Positions 8,088 to 15,395 of a stretch of DNA of 46,717 nucleotides are shown in pieces. Positions within the stretch are counted from its first letter, which is position 1, and every line of letters starts with the position of its first letter. The notes beneath the pieces were generated by a model. It was given only the letters and a program-made list of their open reading frames with translations, ran no database searches and was not told the origin of the DNA. Both the position numbers and the translations under genes were made by a program. Origin of the DNA: Spirochaetales bacterium (GTDB lineage: Bacteria > Spirochaetota > Spirochaetia > SZUA-6 > RPPD01); the NCBI GenBank assembly GCA_016934415.1, contig JAFGSW010000027.1, positions 1 through 46,717 on the forward strand, in the 5' to 3' direction.

Positions 8088-9080
8088 TTATATCCTCGTA
8101 AAGATCGCCCTGATTGCGCTGTACCCTGAGTCCCTGTTCCAGTGATCGAGGTAGAGTGTTTTCCCGGACAGGAGGGCTATGAAGGTGAAAATGTCCGTTT
8201 CGGGAAGATAAAGACTGTAGAAATGAAGATAGAGGCCCCCGTCCCGGGCGTTTATTTGTTTCATGACCATGTCCGAATTGTCCTGCATTTGCTTATTGAT
8301 CATTTTCGTCAGCTCGGCATCCTCGGAAGTAAATGTGAAAAAGAAACCCCTATTATACATGGGTAATACGACGTTCACATAAAGTTCTTTCCTGTAGAGC
8401 TTGGTTTTCAACGGATCTTTGAACTCGTCATGGGTGCCGGCGTAATAGAGGAACCTGAATTCAGCGCATCGATAGCTTCCCGTCGTCCTGATAATATCCT
8501 GGAACGTGGCCGGTTTCTCGCAGATATTCTTGCCTGCGATGCTTTCTTTTATAGACGCCGGGATTTCAAGACGCAGGAATGTACCGATATCACGGTCATA
8601 TTCGAAGCCATCATATACTACGTTCCGGGACAGCTGCTCGATTCTTTTTATTAGAGAATCGAAATTCCTTGCCAGAAAGAATACATGATACTCATCATTA
8701 TTGATTTTGAGTCTTCCGCTTGCCATGGTATTGAAGGGTTTCATGAGCGTATGATGCATATCCTTGTGCAGCGCCAGCGCATGGATGGGAACCTTTTCCT
8801 TTTCCGTTACCGTGTTTCCGGCGACGGAATAGAAGACCAGCGCGGGAGACGACCCGGTCGCCTGGATGTCCAGTATCTCGTCGTCTTTCCCGAAACTGTA
8901 GACCCCGTAAAACCCTTTCATCCGTTCCGGCGATATTTCCTCAAGGTCGGCCGCCGCGGCGTCCCCTTTCCGGGCTTCATGTGCGGCCGGCGTCTCCCGC
9001 GAATTCCCGGAACACGATACGAACGATGGGATAAGGAAAATCAGGGTAACGATGATCAGCGATATTTTTCCGTCATTCAC
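8088..9080 (-). CDS. Lipoprotein, function unknown
   Basis: A 330-aa protein beginning with GTG at 9080, preceded on the minus strand by GAAGGAGA at suitable distance. The N-terminus MNDGKISLIIVTLIFLIPSF ends in a lipobox (FVSC) at residue 23. Further on are a low-complexity acidic linker (about residues 30-50) and a mixed alpha/beta region without cysteine or zinc motifs I could recognise. The part LPMYNRGFFFTFTSEDAELT near residue 240 resembles segments of DcrB/DUF1795-like lipoproteins, but only loosely, and I do not assign that family. The gene is followed by its own terminator and lies in the same direction as the P13-like gene 140 bp upstream. Confidence 0.75.
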   Translation of the reverse strand: MNDGKISLIIVTLIFLIPSFVSCSGNSRETPAAHEARKGDAAAADLEEISPERMKGFYGVYSFGKDDEILDIQATGSSPALVFYSVAGNTVTEKEKVPIHALALHKDMHHTLMKPFNTMASGRLKINNDEYHVFFLARNFDSLIKRIEQLSRNVVYDGFEYDRDIGTFLRLEIPASIKESIAGKNICEKPATFQDIIRTTGSYRCAEFRFLYYAGTHDEFKDPLKTKLYRKELYVNVVLPMYNRGFFFTFTSEDAELTKMINKQMQDNSDMVMKQINARDGGLYLHFYSLYLPETDIFTFIALLSGKTLYLDHWNRDSGYSAIRAIFTRI

Positions 9081-9221
9081 GTAGCATCTCCTTCGGGCGC
9101 AATATACACGGAGTCCGAATCGTTTGCACCGCGCCGCCCGGAACCGGCGGCGACGGCAGGGGGCGGGGATTGAACAGGTCCCGCAGTGAGCGGCGCCGTG
9201 GACGACATCGGCGCCTCGCCG

Positions 9222-9722
9222 TCAGTCGAAAGCGTACCTCGCGCTCAGCTTGAGTCCGATGGCGATTCCGCCGGAGTCGTCGGGCGGCTCCATTTGCGGG
9301 GAGACATTGAACGTCACTTGTTTACTTTCATATTTGGCTTTTTCATTGGCGGCGTATATGATGGGAAATACGACGCCGAGTACCTTGGACGCTAAAAAAA
9401 CGATCAGCCCCGAAACGATGAGGACCTCGTCCAGGTGAACGCCGTTCCCGAGATCGGCCCATTGAAGAGTGACCATGTTCCACAGGATGGAGCCGATCGC
9501 GGTGAGAATGGGGACACCGACGAGACCGATGCCGACCAAATCGGCGATGAGAAGCACCACGCCGCCGCCCGTGTCTCCCTGAACGAAGGACCCGACGCCG
9601 AAACCGGGCAGAAAATTGAGAAAGATCGGCCAAAAGACCGACTTTCCGCTTTGCTCCTCTTGGGCCGCGAGGGGTGCGGCCGCGAGGAGGATGAGGCACA
9701 GGGCGAGAAAAATGTTTTTCAT
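9222..9722 (-). CDS. P13-like spirochaetal membrane protein
   Basis: A 166-aa protein with a cleavable signal peptide (MKNIFLALCLILLAAAPLA, AQ cleavage). The motif LNFLPGFGVGSFVQGDTGGG near residue 40 and the following hydrophobic helices match the Borrelia P13 family, an integral outer-membrane, channel-forming protein with helical segments. At least three hydrophobic stretches are visible. The frame is open to 9740, but ATG 9722 follows GGAGG at 7 bases and starts the signal peptide, so I chose it. The C-terminus (IAIGLKLSARYAFD) is predicted strand. Channel activity is inferred from the family, not seen here. Confidence 0.72.
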   Translation of the reverse strand: MKNIFLALCLILLAAAPLAAQEEQSGKSVFWPIFLNFLPGFGVGSFVQGDTGGGVVLLIADLVGIGLVGVPILTAIGSILWNMVTLQWADLGNGVHLDEVLIVSGLIVFLASKVLGVVFPIIYAANEKAKYESKQVTFNVSPQMEPPDDSGGIAIGLKLSARYAFD

Positions 9723-9850
9723 TGCGCTACCTCCGTCCACGGACGTTTACGTACAAAATCGAAATTAGAAAAAAAAGAGTGGCTCGGGGAGGAAATGAGT
9801 TGAGAACACGCGGGATAAGGATATGGGATCGGCCTCCCTTTTCAAGCAAA

Positions 9851-10237
9851 ACACTCGCTGCCTGTTTTGTCAAGGTCTCGACAGTCGGGGGGCGCATTTT
9901 TGTCGTTGCTGACATCCCGTTGGCGGCCGTATTGTCCGCATCGAATCCGGAGTCGCGCGTCGGCATGAGGTTCGCGTCCGCAATCCAGATCAGTCCCGTC
10001 ATCGTGTCGGTGACCGTGTCGTCGCCATTATCCGTAAATCGATTGACGGGCCAGGAGTAACCGACCTGCAGTGCGCCGTCGTCAGCTTGGGGCGTGTTGG
10101 CGTCGTAGCTGATCGTCTGGCCGGTCTTCGGAAGAACGGGCGGGACGGTAGTCGCTCCCGGGGGGGGAGGGACATGAGAGAATCGACAGGATCATTAAAA
10201 CGATGATCGTTGCAATGGTGAGACGGTTTCCTTTCAT
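9851..10237 (-). pseudogene. DUF1566 (Lcl C-terminal domain) lipoprotein, frameshifted
   Basis: ATG 10237 on the minus strand, preceded by GGGAG, starts a lipoprotein signal with the lipobox ILSC followed by PSPP. A run of eight C on the coding strand (8 G at 10160-10167) immediately after the lipobox shifts the frame. With one base fewer the frame continues as LPKTGQTISYDANTPQADDG, then WPVNRFTDNGDDTVTDTMTG and LIWIADANLM, the start of a DUF1566 domain, common in secreted bacterial proteins. DUF1566 should go on for another 80 or so residues with a DWRLP-type motif, which I cannot find, so the 3' half is lost too. The 3' limit given is approximate. Confidence 0.7.
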
Positions 10238-10296
10238 TTCGCTTGCTCCCTTTGCTCATGGGATAATGAAAACCGGGGGGAGGCGGAATCACGAGC

Positions 10297-10327
10297 TTGA
10301 CTTTTTCCCGCGTCTTTGCGCTAATAG
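10297..10327 (+). promoter_or_regulatory. Possible serA promoter
   Basis: TTGACT (10297-10302) and TAATAG (10322-10327) with a wide 19-bp spacer, about 150 bp before serA. The -35 box is good, the spacing is not. Confidence 0.3.
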
Positions 10328-10476
10328 TATCCTAACAAGCAGTTTCTCATGTGACCGCGTTCTCGTTCATCGATCTCATCCCAACGGGCCGATGTTCACA
10401 GGTCCAAGGGGATCCGAGGAGCGGCCCGGGGCCTGCGCGGTCGAATCCGCTGATTCTCGAAACGAAAGGGGCTTTT

Positions 10477-11640
10477 ATGTTCAAAGTGCAGACGCTCAAC
10501 AACATCTCGGAAAAAGGCCTGGAGCTCTTTCCCAAAAAAGAGTACGAGGTCGGCGAGAAGGTCGCCGAACCGGACGGGATTATCGTCCGCAGCTTTAAAA
10601 TGAACGACATGGAGCTGCCGGCTTCCCTCAAGGCCGTGGCGCGCGCCGGCGCCGGCGTGAACAACATCCCGGTCGCCCGCTGCACGGAGAAGGGGATCGT
10701 CGTCTTCAACACCCCCGGCGCCAATGCCAACAGCGTCAAGGAGCTCGTGGTGAGCGCGCTTTTCCTCGCCTCGCGCAACCTCTTCAACGCCATCGCGTGG
10801 GTGAAGACCCTGCAGGGCAAGGGAGATGAAGTGTCGAAGCTCGTGGAAAAGGGCAAGTCGCAGTTCGTGGGCCCGGAAATTAAGGGCAAGAAAATGGGCG
10901 TCGTCGGGTTGGGCGCGATCGGCTCGATGGTCGCCAATGACTGCGTCGCCCTCGGCATGGACGTGTGCGGCTACGATCCCTTCATTTCCGTGGAGGCCGC
11001 CTGGGGCCTTTCCCGCGAGGTGAAACGCGCCAAGAGCCTGGACGCATTGCTCGCCGACTGCGATTACATAAGTCTTCACGTCCCGCTGACCGACGACACC
11101 AAAGGATACCTTTCGGCTAAAAAATTCAATTTGATGAAAAAGGGGATCGTCATCCTCAATTTCGCCCGCGGCGAGCTCATCGTCACGGCCGATTTGAAGA
11201 AAGCCCTCGAAGCGGGTCAGGTGGCCGCCTATGTCACCGATTTCCCTGACGACGCCATGCTCGGCATGGAGAAGGTGATCCCGGTACCGCACCTGGGAGC
11301 GTCCACCCCCGAAGCCGAGGAAAACTGCGCGCTGATGGCCGTCAAGCAGCTCAAGGACTTCCTTGAGAACGGGAATATCGTCAACTCCGTGAATTTCCCA
11401 AACTGCGAAATGCCCAAATCGGGGAACACGCGGTTGGTGATCGCCAACAAGAACGTGCCCATGATGATCGGGCAGATCACCACCGTGTTGGCCGAAAAGA
11501 AGATCAACATCTCGGACATGCTCAACCGGCACAAGGGCGACGTCGCCTATAACATCATCGACATCGAGGGCGACATTGACGCGGCCGCGCTCGAAAAGAT
11601 AAGAAAAATAGACGGCATCATCATGGCACGCCTGGTGTGA
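10477..11640 (+). CDS. serA: D-3-phosphoglycerate dehydrogenase
   Basis: Catalyses NAD-dependent oxidation of 3-phosphoglycerate to 3-phosphohydroxypyruvate, the first step of serine synthesis, in the cytoplasm. The protein has 387 aa. The substrate domain comes first, then the nucleotide-binding domain with GVVGLGAIGS near residue 147, the catalytic arginine in ILNFARGELI near residue 230, and the catalytic histidine in HLGASTPEAEENCA near residue 272. A C-terminal ACT domain (about residues 320-387) begins near VPMMIGQITTVLAEKKINIS and may bind serine for feedback control. The frame is open from 10351, but ATG 10477 has AAAGGGG upstream and starts the fold. Single gene, convergent with the next gene across a shared terminator. 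Confidence 0.95.
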   Translation: MFKVQTLNNISEKGLELFPKKEYEVGEKVAEPDGIIVRSFKMNDMELPASLKAVARAGAGVNNIPVARCTEKGIVVFNTPGANANSVKELVVSALFLASRNLFNAIAWVKTLQGKGDEVSKLVEKGKSQFVGPEIKGKKMGVVGLGAIGSMVANDCVALGMDVCGYDPFISVEAAWGLSREVKRAKSLDALLADCDYISLHVPLTDDTKGYLSAKKFNLMKKGIVILNFARGELIVTADLKKALEAGQVAAYVTDFPDDAMLGMEKVIPVPHLGASTPEAEENCALMAVKQLKDFLENGNIVNSVNFPNCEMPKSGNTRLVIANKNVPMMIGQITTVLAEKKINISDMLNRHKGDVAYNIIDIEGDIDAAALEKIRKIDGIIMARLV

Positions 11641-11660
11641 TGCACAGGAGAACTTTACAA

Positions 11661-11700
11661 AAAAAAAGCCCCTCTGCCGGAAGGCGAGGGGCTTTGTATA
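11661..11700. terminator. Bidirectional terminator between serA and the membrane-protein gene
   Basis: AGCCCCTC (11667-11674) and GAGGGGCT (11686-11693) form a GC-rich stem. On the minus strand it is followed by a long T-run, on the plus strand by a shorter TTTGT. It serves two convergent genes. Confidence 0.8.
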
Positions 11701-11709
11701 TGCGTTGGC

Positions 11710-12213
11710 TTAACCGAAGAGTTTGAACATCAATGAGAGGCCGACATTGCCGGCGTACATTTGACTTGTGATGTCAGGAATCGAGATATTGTCGATGAGG
11801 AACATGTAATACGCGCTGATCTTGAAGCTCCCCAGGTTGATATCGGCGTGGATTTTACCGTTGAATCCAAACGCGAATGGCTCCGGTGTCCCACTTGCTA
11901 GACTGACGACGAAATTCGGCCCAACTCCCGCGCCGATCGAGACGATGGCGATGTTGAGCACGATCCCGAGGTCGAAATAGCAATTGAAGGACTGGTCTAA
12001 ATTATAGAGCGCCAGTGCCTGGGCCTCAAAGATGGCCAGATTAACCCGAATGTCGGCGCCGAACGCCAGATTGTCGACAATGGACGGATCGGGGGTGATG
12101 CTGGGTATGCCGAGCGGATCGCCCTTATAAAGCGCGCTTGCGCCTAAAAAGAATTGGCCGAACATCGACATCGGGAGCAGCAACAGCATAAGAATGATGA
12201 TAATCTTCTTCAT
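11710..12213 (-). CDS. Small predicted outer-membrane beta-barrel protein
   Basis: A 167-aa exported protein with a clear signal peptide (MKKIIIILMLLLLPMSMFGQ). The mature part consists of alternating short amphipathic strands separated by turns, for example ADIRVNLAIFEAQALALYNL and AFGFNGKIHADINLGSFKIS, ending NVGLSLMFKLFG with aromatic residues near the C-terminus, as in small barrel proteins. I do not recognise a named family. ATG 12213 is well placed behind GAGGAGG on the minus strand and there is a good promoter at 12264-12292. Single-gene unit closed by the shared terminator. Confidence 0.7.
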   Translation of the reverse strand: MKKIIIILMLLLLPMSMFGQFFLGASALYKGDPLGIPSITPDPSIVDNLAFGADIRVNLAIFEAQALALYNLDQSFNCYFDLGIVLNIAIVSIGAGVGPNFVVSLASGTPEPFAFGFNGKIHADINLGSFKISAYYMFLIDNISIPDITSQMYAGNVGLSLMFKLFG

Positions 12214-12263
12214 CGCAAGAACCTCCTCAGCGTGAATGCCCGCATTCTTGGGCTCACCATTAA

Positions 12264-12292
12264 TACATAGCGCATCCCAATGTGGTTGTCAA
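12264..12292 (-). promoter_or_regulatory. Sigma70-type promoter for the beta-barrel gene
   Basis: On the minus strand TTGACA (12292-12287), an exact 17-bp spacer and TATGTA (12269-12264), about 50 bp before the start codon at 12213. Confidence 0.65.
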
Positions 12293-12446
12293 TTAAATTT
12301 ACCCGTTATTTTCGATAGACTTTTTTCGTCCTCATTGAGAAACGGCGGCTCGGTTTCGTCGATTCCGCAACAATCGTGGAGGCACTGAGGAAAAATGAAT
12401 GTAAAATAAACTATACTCTATATAAAAGAAACAATATATTAATACC

Positions 12447-12983
12447 ATGAAAAAGAAGAAGATTTTATGCCGTGCGAGTTCTTTCGTTTTTGCATTGGCG
12501 ATGTTCGCCTGCTATTCGAAGGGTGATGCGCCCACGGCGCCGGAGGCTGGCCCTATGACGACAAACGCCGATTTGAAACAAAAATTGACTCGCATGCAAT
12601 ACTACGTGACCCAGCAGAGCGGCACCGAACCGCCATTCGCCAATGAGTATTGGGACAATCATCGGCCGGGGCTGTACGTCGACGTCGTCTCGGGCGCGCC
12701 GTTGTTCAGTTCCAAGGATAAATACGATTCCGGAACCGGGTGGCCGAGCTTTACCAAACCGATCGATCCCGCGGCCGTCGTTACGCGCGAGGATCTGAGC
12801 GAGGGGATGGTGAGGAGCGAAGTGCGCGCCGCGGAATCGGGAAGCCATCTCGGGCACGTGTTCAACGACGGACCGCCGCCGACCGGGCTTCGTTACTGCA
12901 TGAATTCCGCCGCTTTGCGATTCATCCCGCTCGGCGACATGGCCAAGGACGGGTACGGCGAGTATGTGAGCAGGATCGAGTGA
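12447..12983 (+). CDS. msrB: Peptide-methionine (R)-S-oxide reductase, lipoprotein form
   Basis: Reduces methionine-R-sulfoxide in proteins. The 178-aa protein has a signal peptide ending at lipobox cysteine 22 (LAMFAC), so it would repair exported proteins from a lipid anchor. The MsrB fold shows [20 protein letters not shown] near residue 83, [20 protein letters not shown] near residue 124, and the catalytic cysteine in [11 protein letters not shown] (Cys151). The two CxxC zinc pairs of many MsrB proteins are absent, so this is the zinc-free type. The start ATG 12447 has no recognisable ribosome site; the upstream 40 bases are AT-rich with TATACT at 12412-12417. It is convergent with the deacetylase-family gene across a repeat copy. 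Confidence 0.92.
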   Translation: MKKKKILCRASSFVFALAMFACYSKGDAPTAPEAGPMTTNADLKQKLTRMQYYVTQQSGTEPPFANEYWDNHRPGLYVDVVSGAPLFSSKDKYDSGTGWPSFTKPIDPAAVVTREDLSEGMVRSEVRAAESGSHLGHVFNDGPPPTGLRYCMNSAALRFIPLGDMAKDGYGEYVSRIE

Positions 12984-13002
12984 GGTTCGTCGGAGCGCGC
13001 TC

Positions 13003-13066
13003 TTTACGAATCGGTCGGCAGGCTGTTGAAAACGTTGAGCTTTTTCAAGAGCCTGTTATGAGCCGT
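13003..13066. repeat. Partial copy of the flagellar-operon composite element (left hairpin)
   Basis: CAGGCTGTTGAAAA (13019-13032) pairs with TTTTCAAGAGCCTG (13042-13055) with one mismatch, around the loop sequence GTTGAGC also seen in the copies at 34811 and 41832. TTATGAG and TTGCCG follow, matching TTATGAAATTGCCGG in the full copies. It lies between convergent msrB and the deacetylase gene, whose stop codon (minus strand TAA, 13058-13056) is inside it. It probably also ends transcription from both sides. Confidence 0.7.
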
Positions 13067-14003
13067 TGCCGAGCGCGCGGATGTGTGCGGTGACCGCCTG
13101 GGCGAGGCCCGAGGGATAGTAGCCGCCCTCGAGGACGGAGACGAGCCTTCCCCCGCAATAAATGGACGCCAGGCTCTTTATAATGCGCGTCAATTCCACG
13201 AATCCCTTGTCGGTGATGGTGAAGGTGCCGAGGAGGTCTTCCTTGCGCGAGTCGAAACCCGCTGAAATCATGATGAGATCGGGTCGAAAGTCCCGCTCCT
13301 TCAAGGCGGGAATGAGGACGCTCTCGTAGGCCGCGATGATGGCGCCGTCGCCGGCCCTCTCCGGCAAGGGCGTGTTAAGGTTGAAGCCTTCACCGTCGCC
13401 ATTTCCCCGTCTTTCCGGGTAGCCCGTGACCGGGTAATCGTAGAGGGCGTGCGTGGAAAAGTAGAACACGCTCCCGTCGCCGTAAAACGCCCATTCGGTG
13501 CCGTTCCCGTGATGATAATCCCAATCGACGATCAGGACTCGCCCCGCTTTGTGCGCCGCTTGCGCATAACGGGCGCCGATCGCCACGTTGTTGAAAAAAC
13601 AAAATCCCTCACCCTGGTAGCGGCCGTCGCAATTGGCGCCGTGGTTATGCGCGTGGTGGCCGGGCGGGCGTACGGCGCAGAAGGCGGCGGGCACCTCGTT
13701 TTTCATGACGGCGTTTACTCCGGCCAATACCGCGCCCACCGCGGCCAGGGCCGGCTCGGCCTTGTCGCCCCACTTGACGACCGAATCGTAATGCGAGCGC
13801 GAGTGCACGGCCAGGATCGCCTCCTCGATGTCGCGCCGGTCGGACAGGGGAGGGATGATCGCTAACTCTCGCTTGAGCCCCGTGGCGGCCAGGCGCCGCA
13901 GCACGGCGGACAGCCGTTCGGGCGATTCCGGGTGGTGCGGTCCAAGAATGTGTTTCAAAAAAATATCATCGTAAATGAAACCGATGCGGTTCACCTTTTC
14001 CAT
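13056..14003 (-). CDS. Histone deacetylase family (class II-like) metal-dependent deacetylase
   Basis: A 315-aa zinc hydrolase of the arginase/deacetylase fold. Bacterial members remove acetyl groups from acetylpolyamines or lysines, or are linked to acetoin use; the substrate here is unknown. All active-site parts are visible: HPESPERL near residue 24, the His-His pair in RPPGHHAHNHGAN near residue 125, FCFFNNVAIGARYA near residue 150, the metal ligands in DWDYHHGNGTEWAF near residue 175, the third ligand in SAGFDSRKEDLLG near residue 255, and LEGGYYPSG near the end. The frame is open to 14105; ATG 14003 is nearest to the family N-terminus, while ATG 14015 is also possible. Stop codon lies inside a repeat element. 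No polyamine gene is next to it. Confidence 0.88.
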   Translation of the reverse strand: MEKVNRIGFIYDDIFLKHILGPHHPESPERLSAVLRRLAATGLKRELAIIPPLSDRRDIEEAILAVHSRSHYDSVVKWGDKAEPALAAVGAVLAGVNAVMKNEVPAAFCAVRPPGHHAHNHGANCDGRYQGEGFCFFNNVAIGARYAQAAHKAGRVLIVDWDYHHGNGTEWAFYGDGSVFYFSTHALYDYPVTGYPERRGNGDGEGFNLNTPLPERAGDGAIIAAYESVLIPALKERDFRPDLIMISAGFDSRKEDLLGTFTITDKGFVELTRIIKSLASIYCGGRLVSVLEGGYYPSGLAQAVTAHIRALGNGS

Positions 14004-14397
14004 TCCCCTCATCATGACGGCGTCCGCTCGGCGGAGCCGTCTGCGGACTGAAGGCGGCCTCCCGCTTCCGCCGCGGCGCAGGTTCAATGCGATGGTGTGC
14101 TGCACGCGGCCCGGCTTTCGGATTCGATCAGGCGCGTTCTTCTTTTCCGAAAACCGGGAACCGTGGCCGTGAAACGGACTTCATCTGTCGGTCGGAAGAC
14201 GGGCGGTGATATAAGTAGTATAGAAAAGAAGGTTGGTGAATGCAAGTTAATTTGCCGGCCGGTTATAACCTTCGCCGGCGGATCGTTGTTTTACATATGT
14301 AAAAAAACAATCGAAAAATTTTACAATTATCGAACAACTATTTTACATCATGGAAGTAGAGTGGGGGTAGAAACCGAAATGGGAAGCGGGGTGTGCC
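14004..14397. other. Intergenic region with three TTTTACA boxes and a perfect palindrome
   Basis: No gene seen. The last 120 bp turn AT-rich and hold TTTTACATATGTAAAA (14289-14304), a perfect 16-bp palindrome, and two more TTTTACA copies at 14319-14325 and 14341-14347. These sit 51-109 bp before the pentapeptide-repeat gene and may form its operator; the divergent deacetylase gene is further away. Confidence 0.5.
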
Positions 14398-14943
14398 ATG
14401 AGAACGATAAAGCCCATCGTCCGAACAGAAATGCCGCAGGACGTACTCTTTCGCCGCTTGAGGCGGGGCAAAGCGGGAAACGTCCCGGTCATCATGCAGC
14501 ACCTGATCATCAGGCGGTTCGATTTCTCGGGCTTCGAACTGCGGCGGGCGGAGTTCTACAATACGGTTCTCGATCGGTGCTCGTTTCACGGTTGCGATCT
14601 GGCTGAAGTCATGTTCGGAGAGCTCCGGGCCGCTTCAATCGATTTTCGCGGGGCGCGCTGCCGCGACGCAGACGTCGTCTGGTCGCTGCTGCGCAGTTCG
14701 CGGTTCGACCGGAGCGTCTTCCACCGGGTGCACTTCTTCAAGTGCGACCTAACACTTGCCGCCTTCACGCGGGCCGATCTGAAAGGATCGAGCTTCGTTC
14801 AATGCGACCTGTCGTTCGCGGATTTCACCGACGCGAGGCTCGATGCGGTCGAATTCGCCGGTTGTCACATCCGAGGCACCAAGGGTCTCCAGGCGCACCA
14901 TCTGGCCTTCGAGCCCGCACTGTATACCCAGCATCAGTGGTGA
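14398..14943 (+). CDS. Pentapeptide-repeat protein
   Basis: A 181-aa protein made mostly of pentapeptide repeats (A/C-D/N-L/F-X-X), which fold into a right-handed quadrilateral beta helix. Repeats begin near residue 38 (FDFSGFELRRAEFYNTVLDR) and run to about residue 162 (SFADFTDARLDAVEFAGC), with central phenylalanines and leucines in register. No signal peptide is visible, so it is probably cytoplasmic. Some relatives (Qnr, MfpA) protect DNA gyrase, but repeat proteins of this kind are mostly of unknown role and I do not assign one. ATG 14398 has only a weak GGGG upstream. Possible operator boxes lie in the preceding 110 bp. Confidence 0.85.
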   Translation: MRTIKPIVRTEMPQDVLFRRLRRGKAGNVPVIMQHLIIRRFDFSGFELRRAEFYNTVLDRCSFHGCDLAEVMFGELRAASIDFRGARCRDADVVWSLLRSSRFDRSVFHRVHFFKCDLTLAAFTRADLKGSSFVQCDLSFADFTDARLDAVEFAGCHIRGTKGLQAHHLAFEPALYTQHQW

Positions 14944-15058
14944 ACGAATATGAATCGTATCGTTGCCGGTTCCGCGGGGCGGTCCGATTGATTTCCTCAT
15001 CGATTTTCGACGTTTTTCATCATTTCACAATTCCTCATCCACCAGCCGTAAATTTTTC

Positions 15059-15087
15059 TTGACAAGGTATACGTATACGTATATGTT
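15059..15087 (+). promoter_or_regulatory. Promoter of the 2-oxoacid:ferredoxin oxidoreductase operon
   Basis: TTGACA (15059-15064), 17-bp spacer, TATGTT (15082-15087), 39 bp before the first start codon of the operon. The spacer is almost wholly a palindrome listed separately. Confidence 0.75.
15068..15083 (+). promoter_or_regulatory. Palindromic operator inside the operon promoter
   Basis: TATACGTATACGTATA is a perfect 16-bp palindrome that fills the spacer between the -35 and -10 boxes and enters the -10. A dimeric regulator bound here would block RNA polymerase. GntR-type regulators often bind GTATAC-like sites, but no regulator gene is next to it, so the regulator is unknown. Confidence 0.6.
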
Positions 15088-15125
15088 AATAAAAATCGGT
15101 TCTAGACGGCACCGAGAGGGGAAGA

Positions 15126-15392
15126 ATGTCCAAAACGAATACGAAAAAGGCAAGCCCCGCCGCGACGGCGAGCAAGGGGCGGCCCCGCATCGATCCGGAA
15201 ATATGCAAAGGCTGTGAATTGTGCATTGAGGCGTGCCCGGAAGGGTGCCTGAAATTGTCGGTGCACTCCAACTCCCAGGGCGTTCCCTACGCCGAGTACG
15301 ATCCGGCCGTGCCCTGCACGGCGTGTAAATCGTGCGCCGTCATCTGCCCCGATTGCGCGATTGAAATCTATAAATTCGAGTCGGGAGTATAG
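15126..15392 (+). CDS. 2-oxoacid:ferredoxin oxidoreductase, 4Fe-4S delta subunit
   Basis: An 88-aa bacterial-type ferredoxin subunit that passes electrons from the TPP-dependent catalytic subunit to external ferredoxin. Two complete 4Fe-4S motifs are visible: CKGCELCIEACP near residue 27 and CTACKSCAVICP near residue 62. The N-terminal 20 residues are lysine- and alanine-rich and lie outside the domain. It is the first gene of a four-gene operon and is separated by 3 bp from the alpha subunit gene. Subunit makeup (delta, alpha, beta, gamma as separate proteins) is that of 2-ketoisovalerate (Vor) or 2-ketoglutarate (Kor) oxidoreductases; the acid used cannot be fixed from the sequence. Confidence 0.9.
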   Translation: MSKTNTKKASPAATASKGRPRIDPEICKGCELCIEACPEGCLKLSVHSNSQGVPYAEYDPAVPCTACKSCAVICPDCAIEIYKFESGV

Positions 15393-15395
15393 ACG

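Noticed and set aside
10396..11532. 378-codon open frame on the minus strand opposite serA
   Set aside because: Antisense shadow of a clear serA gene; its composition (runs of His, Asp, Gly) is what GC-rich codons give in reverse, and there is no ribosome site.
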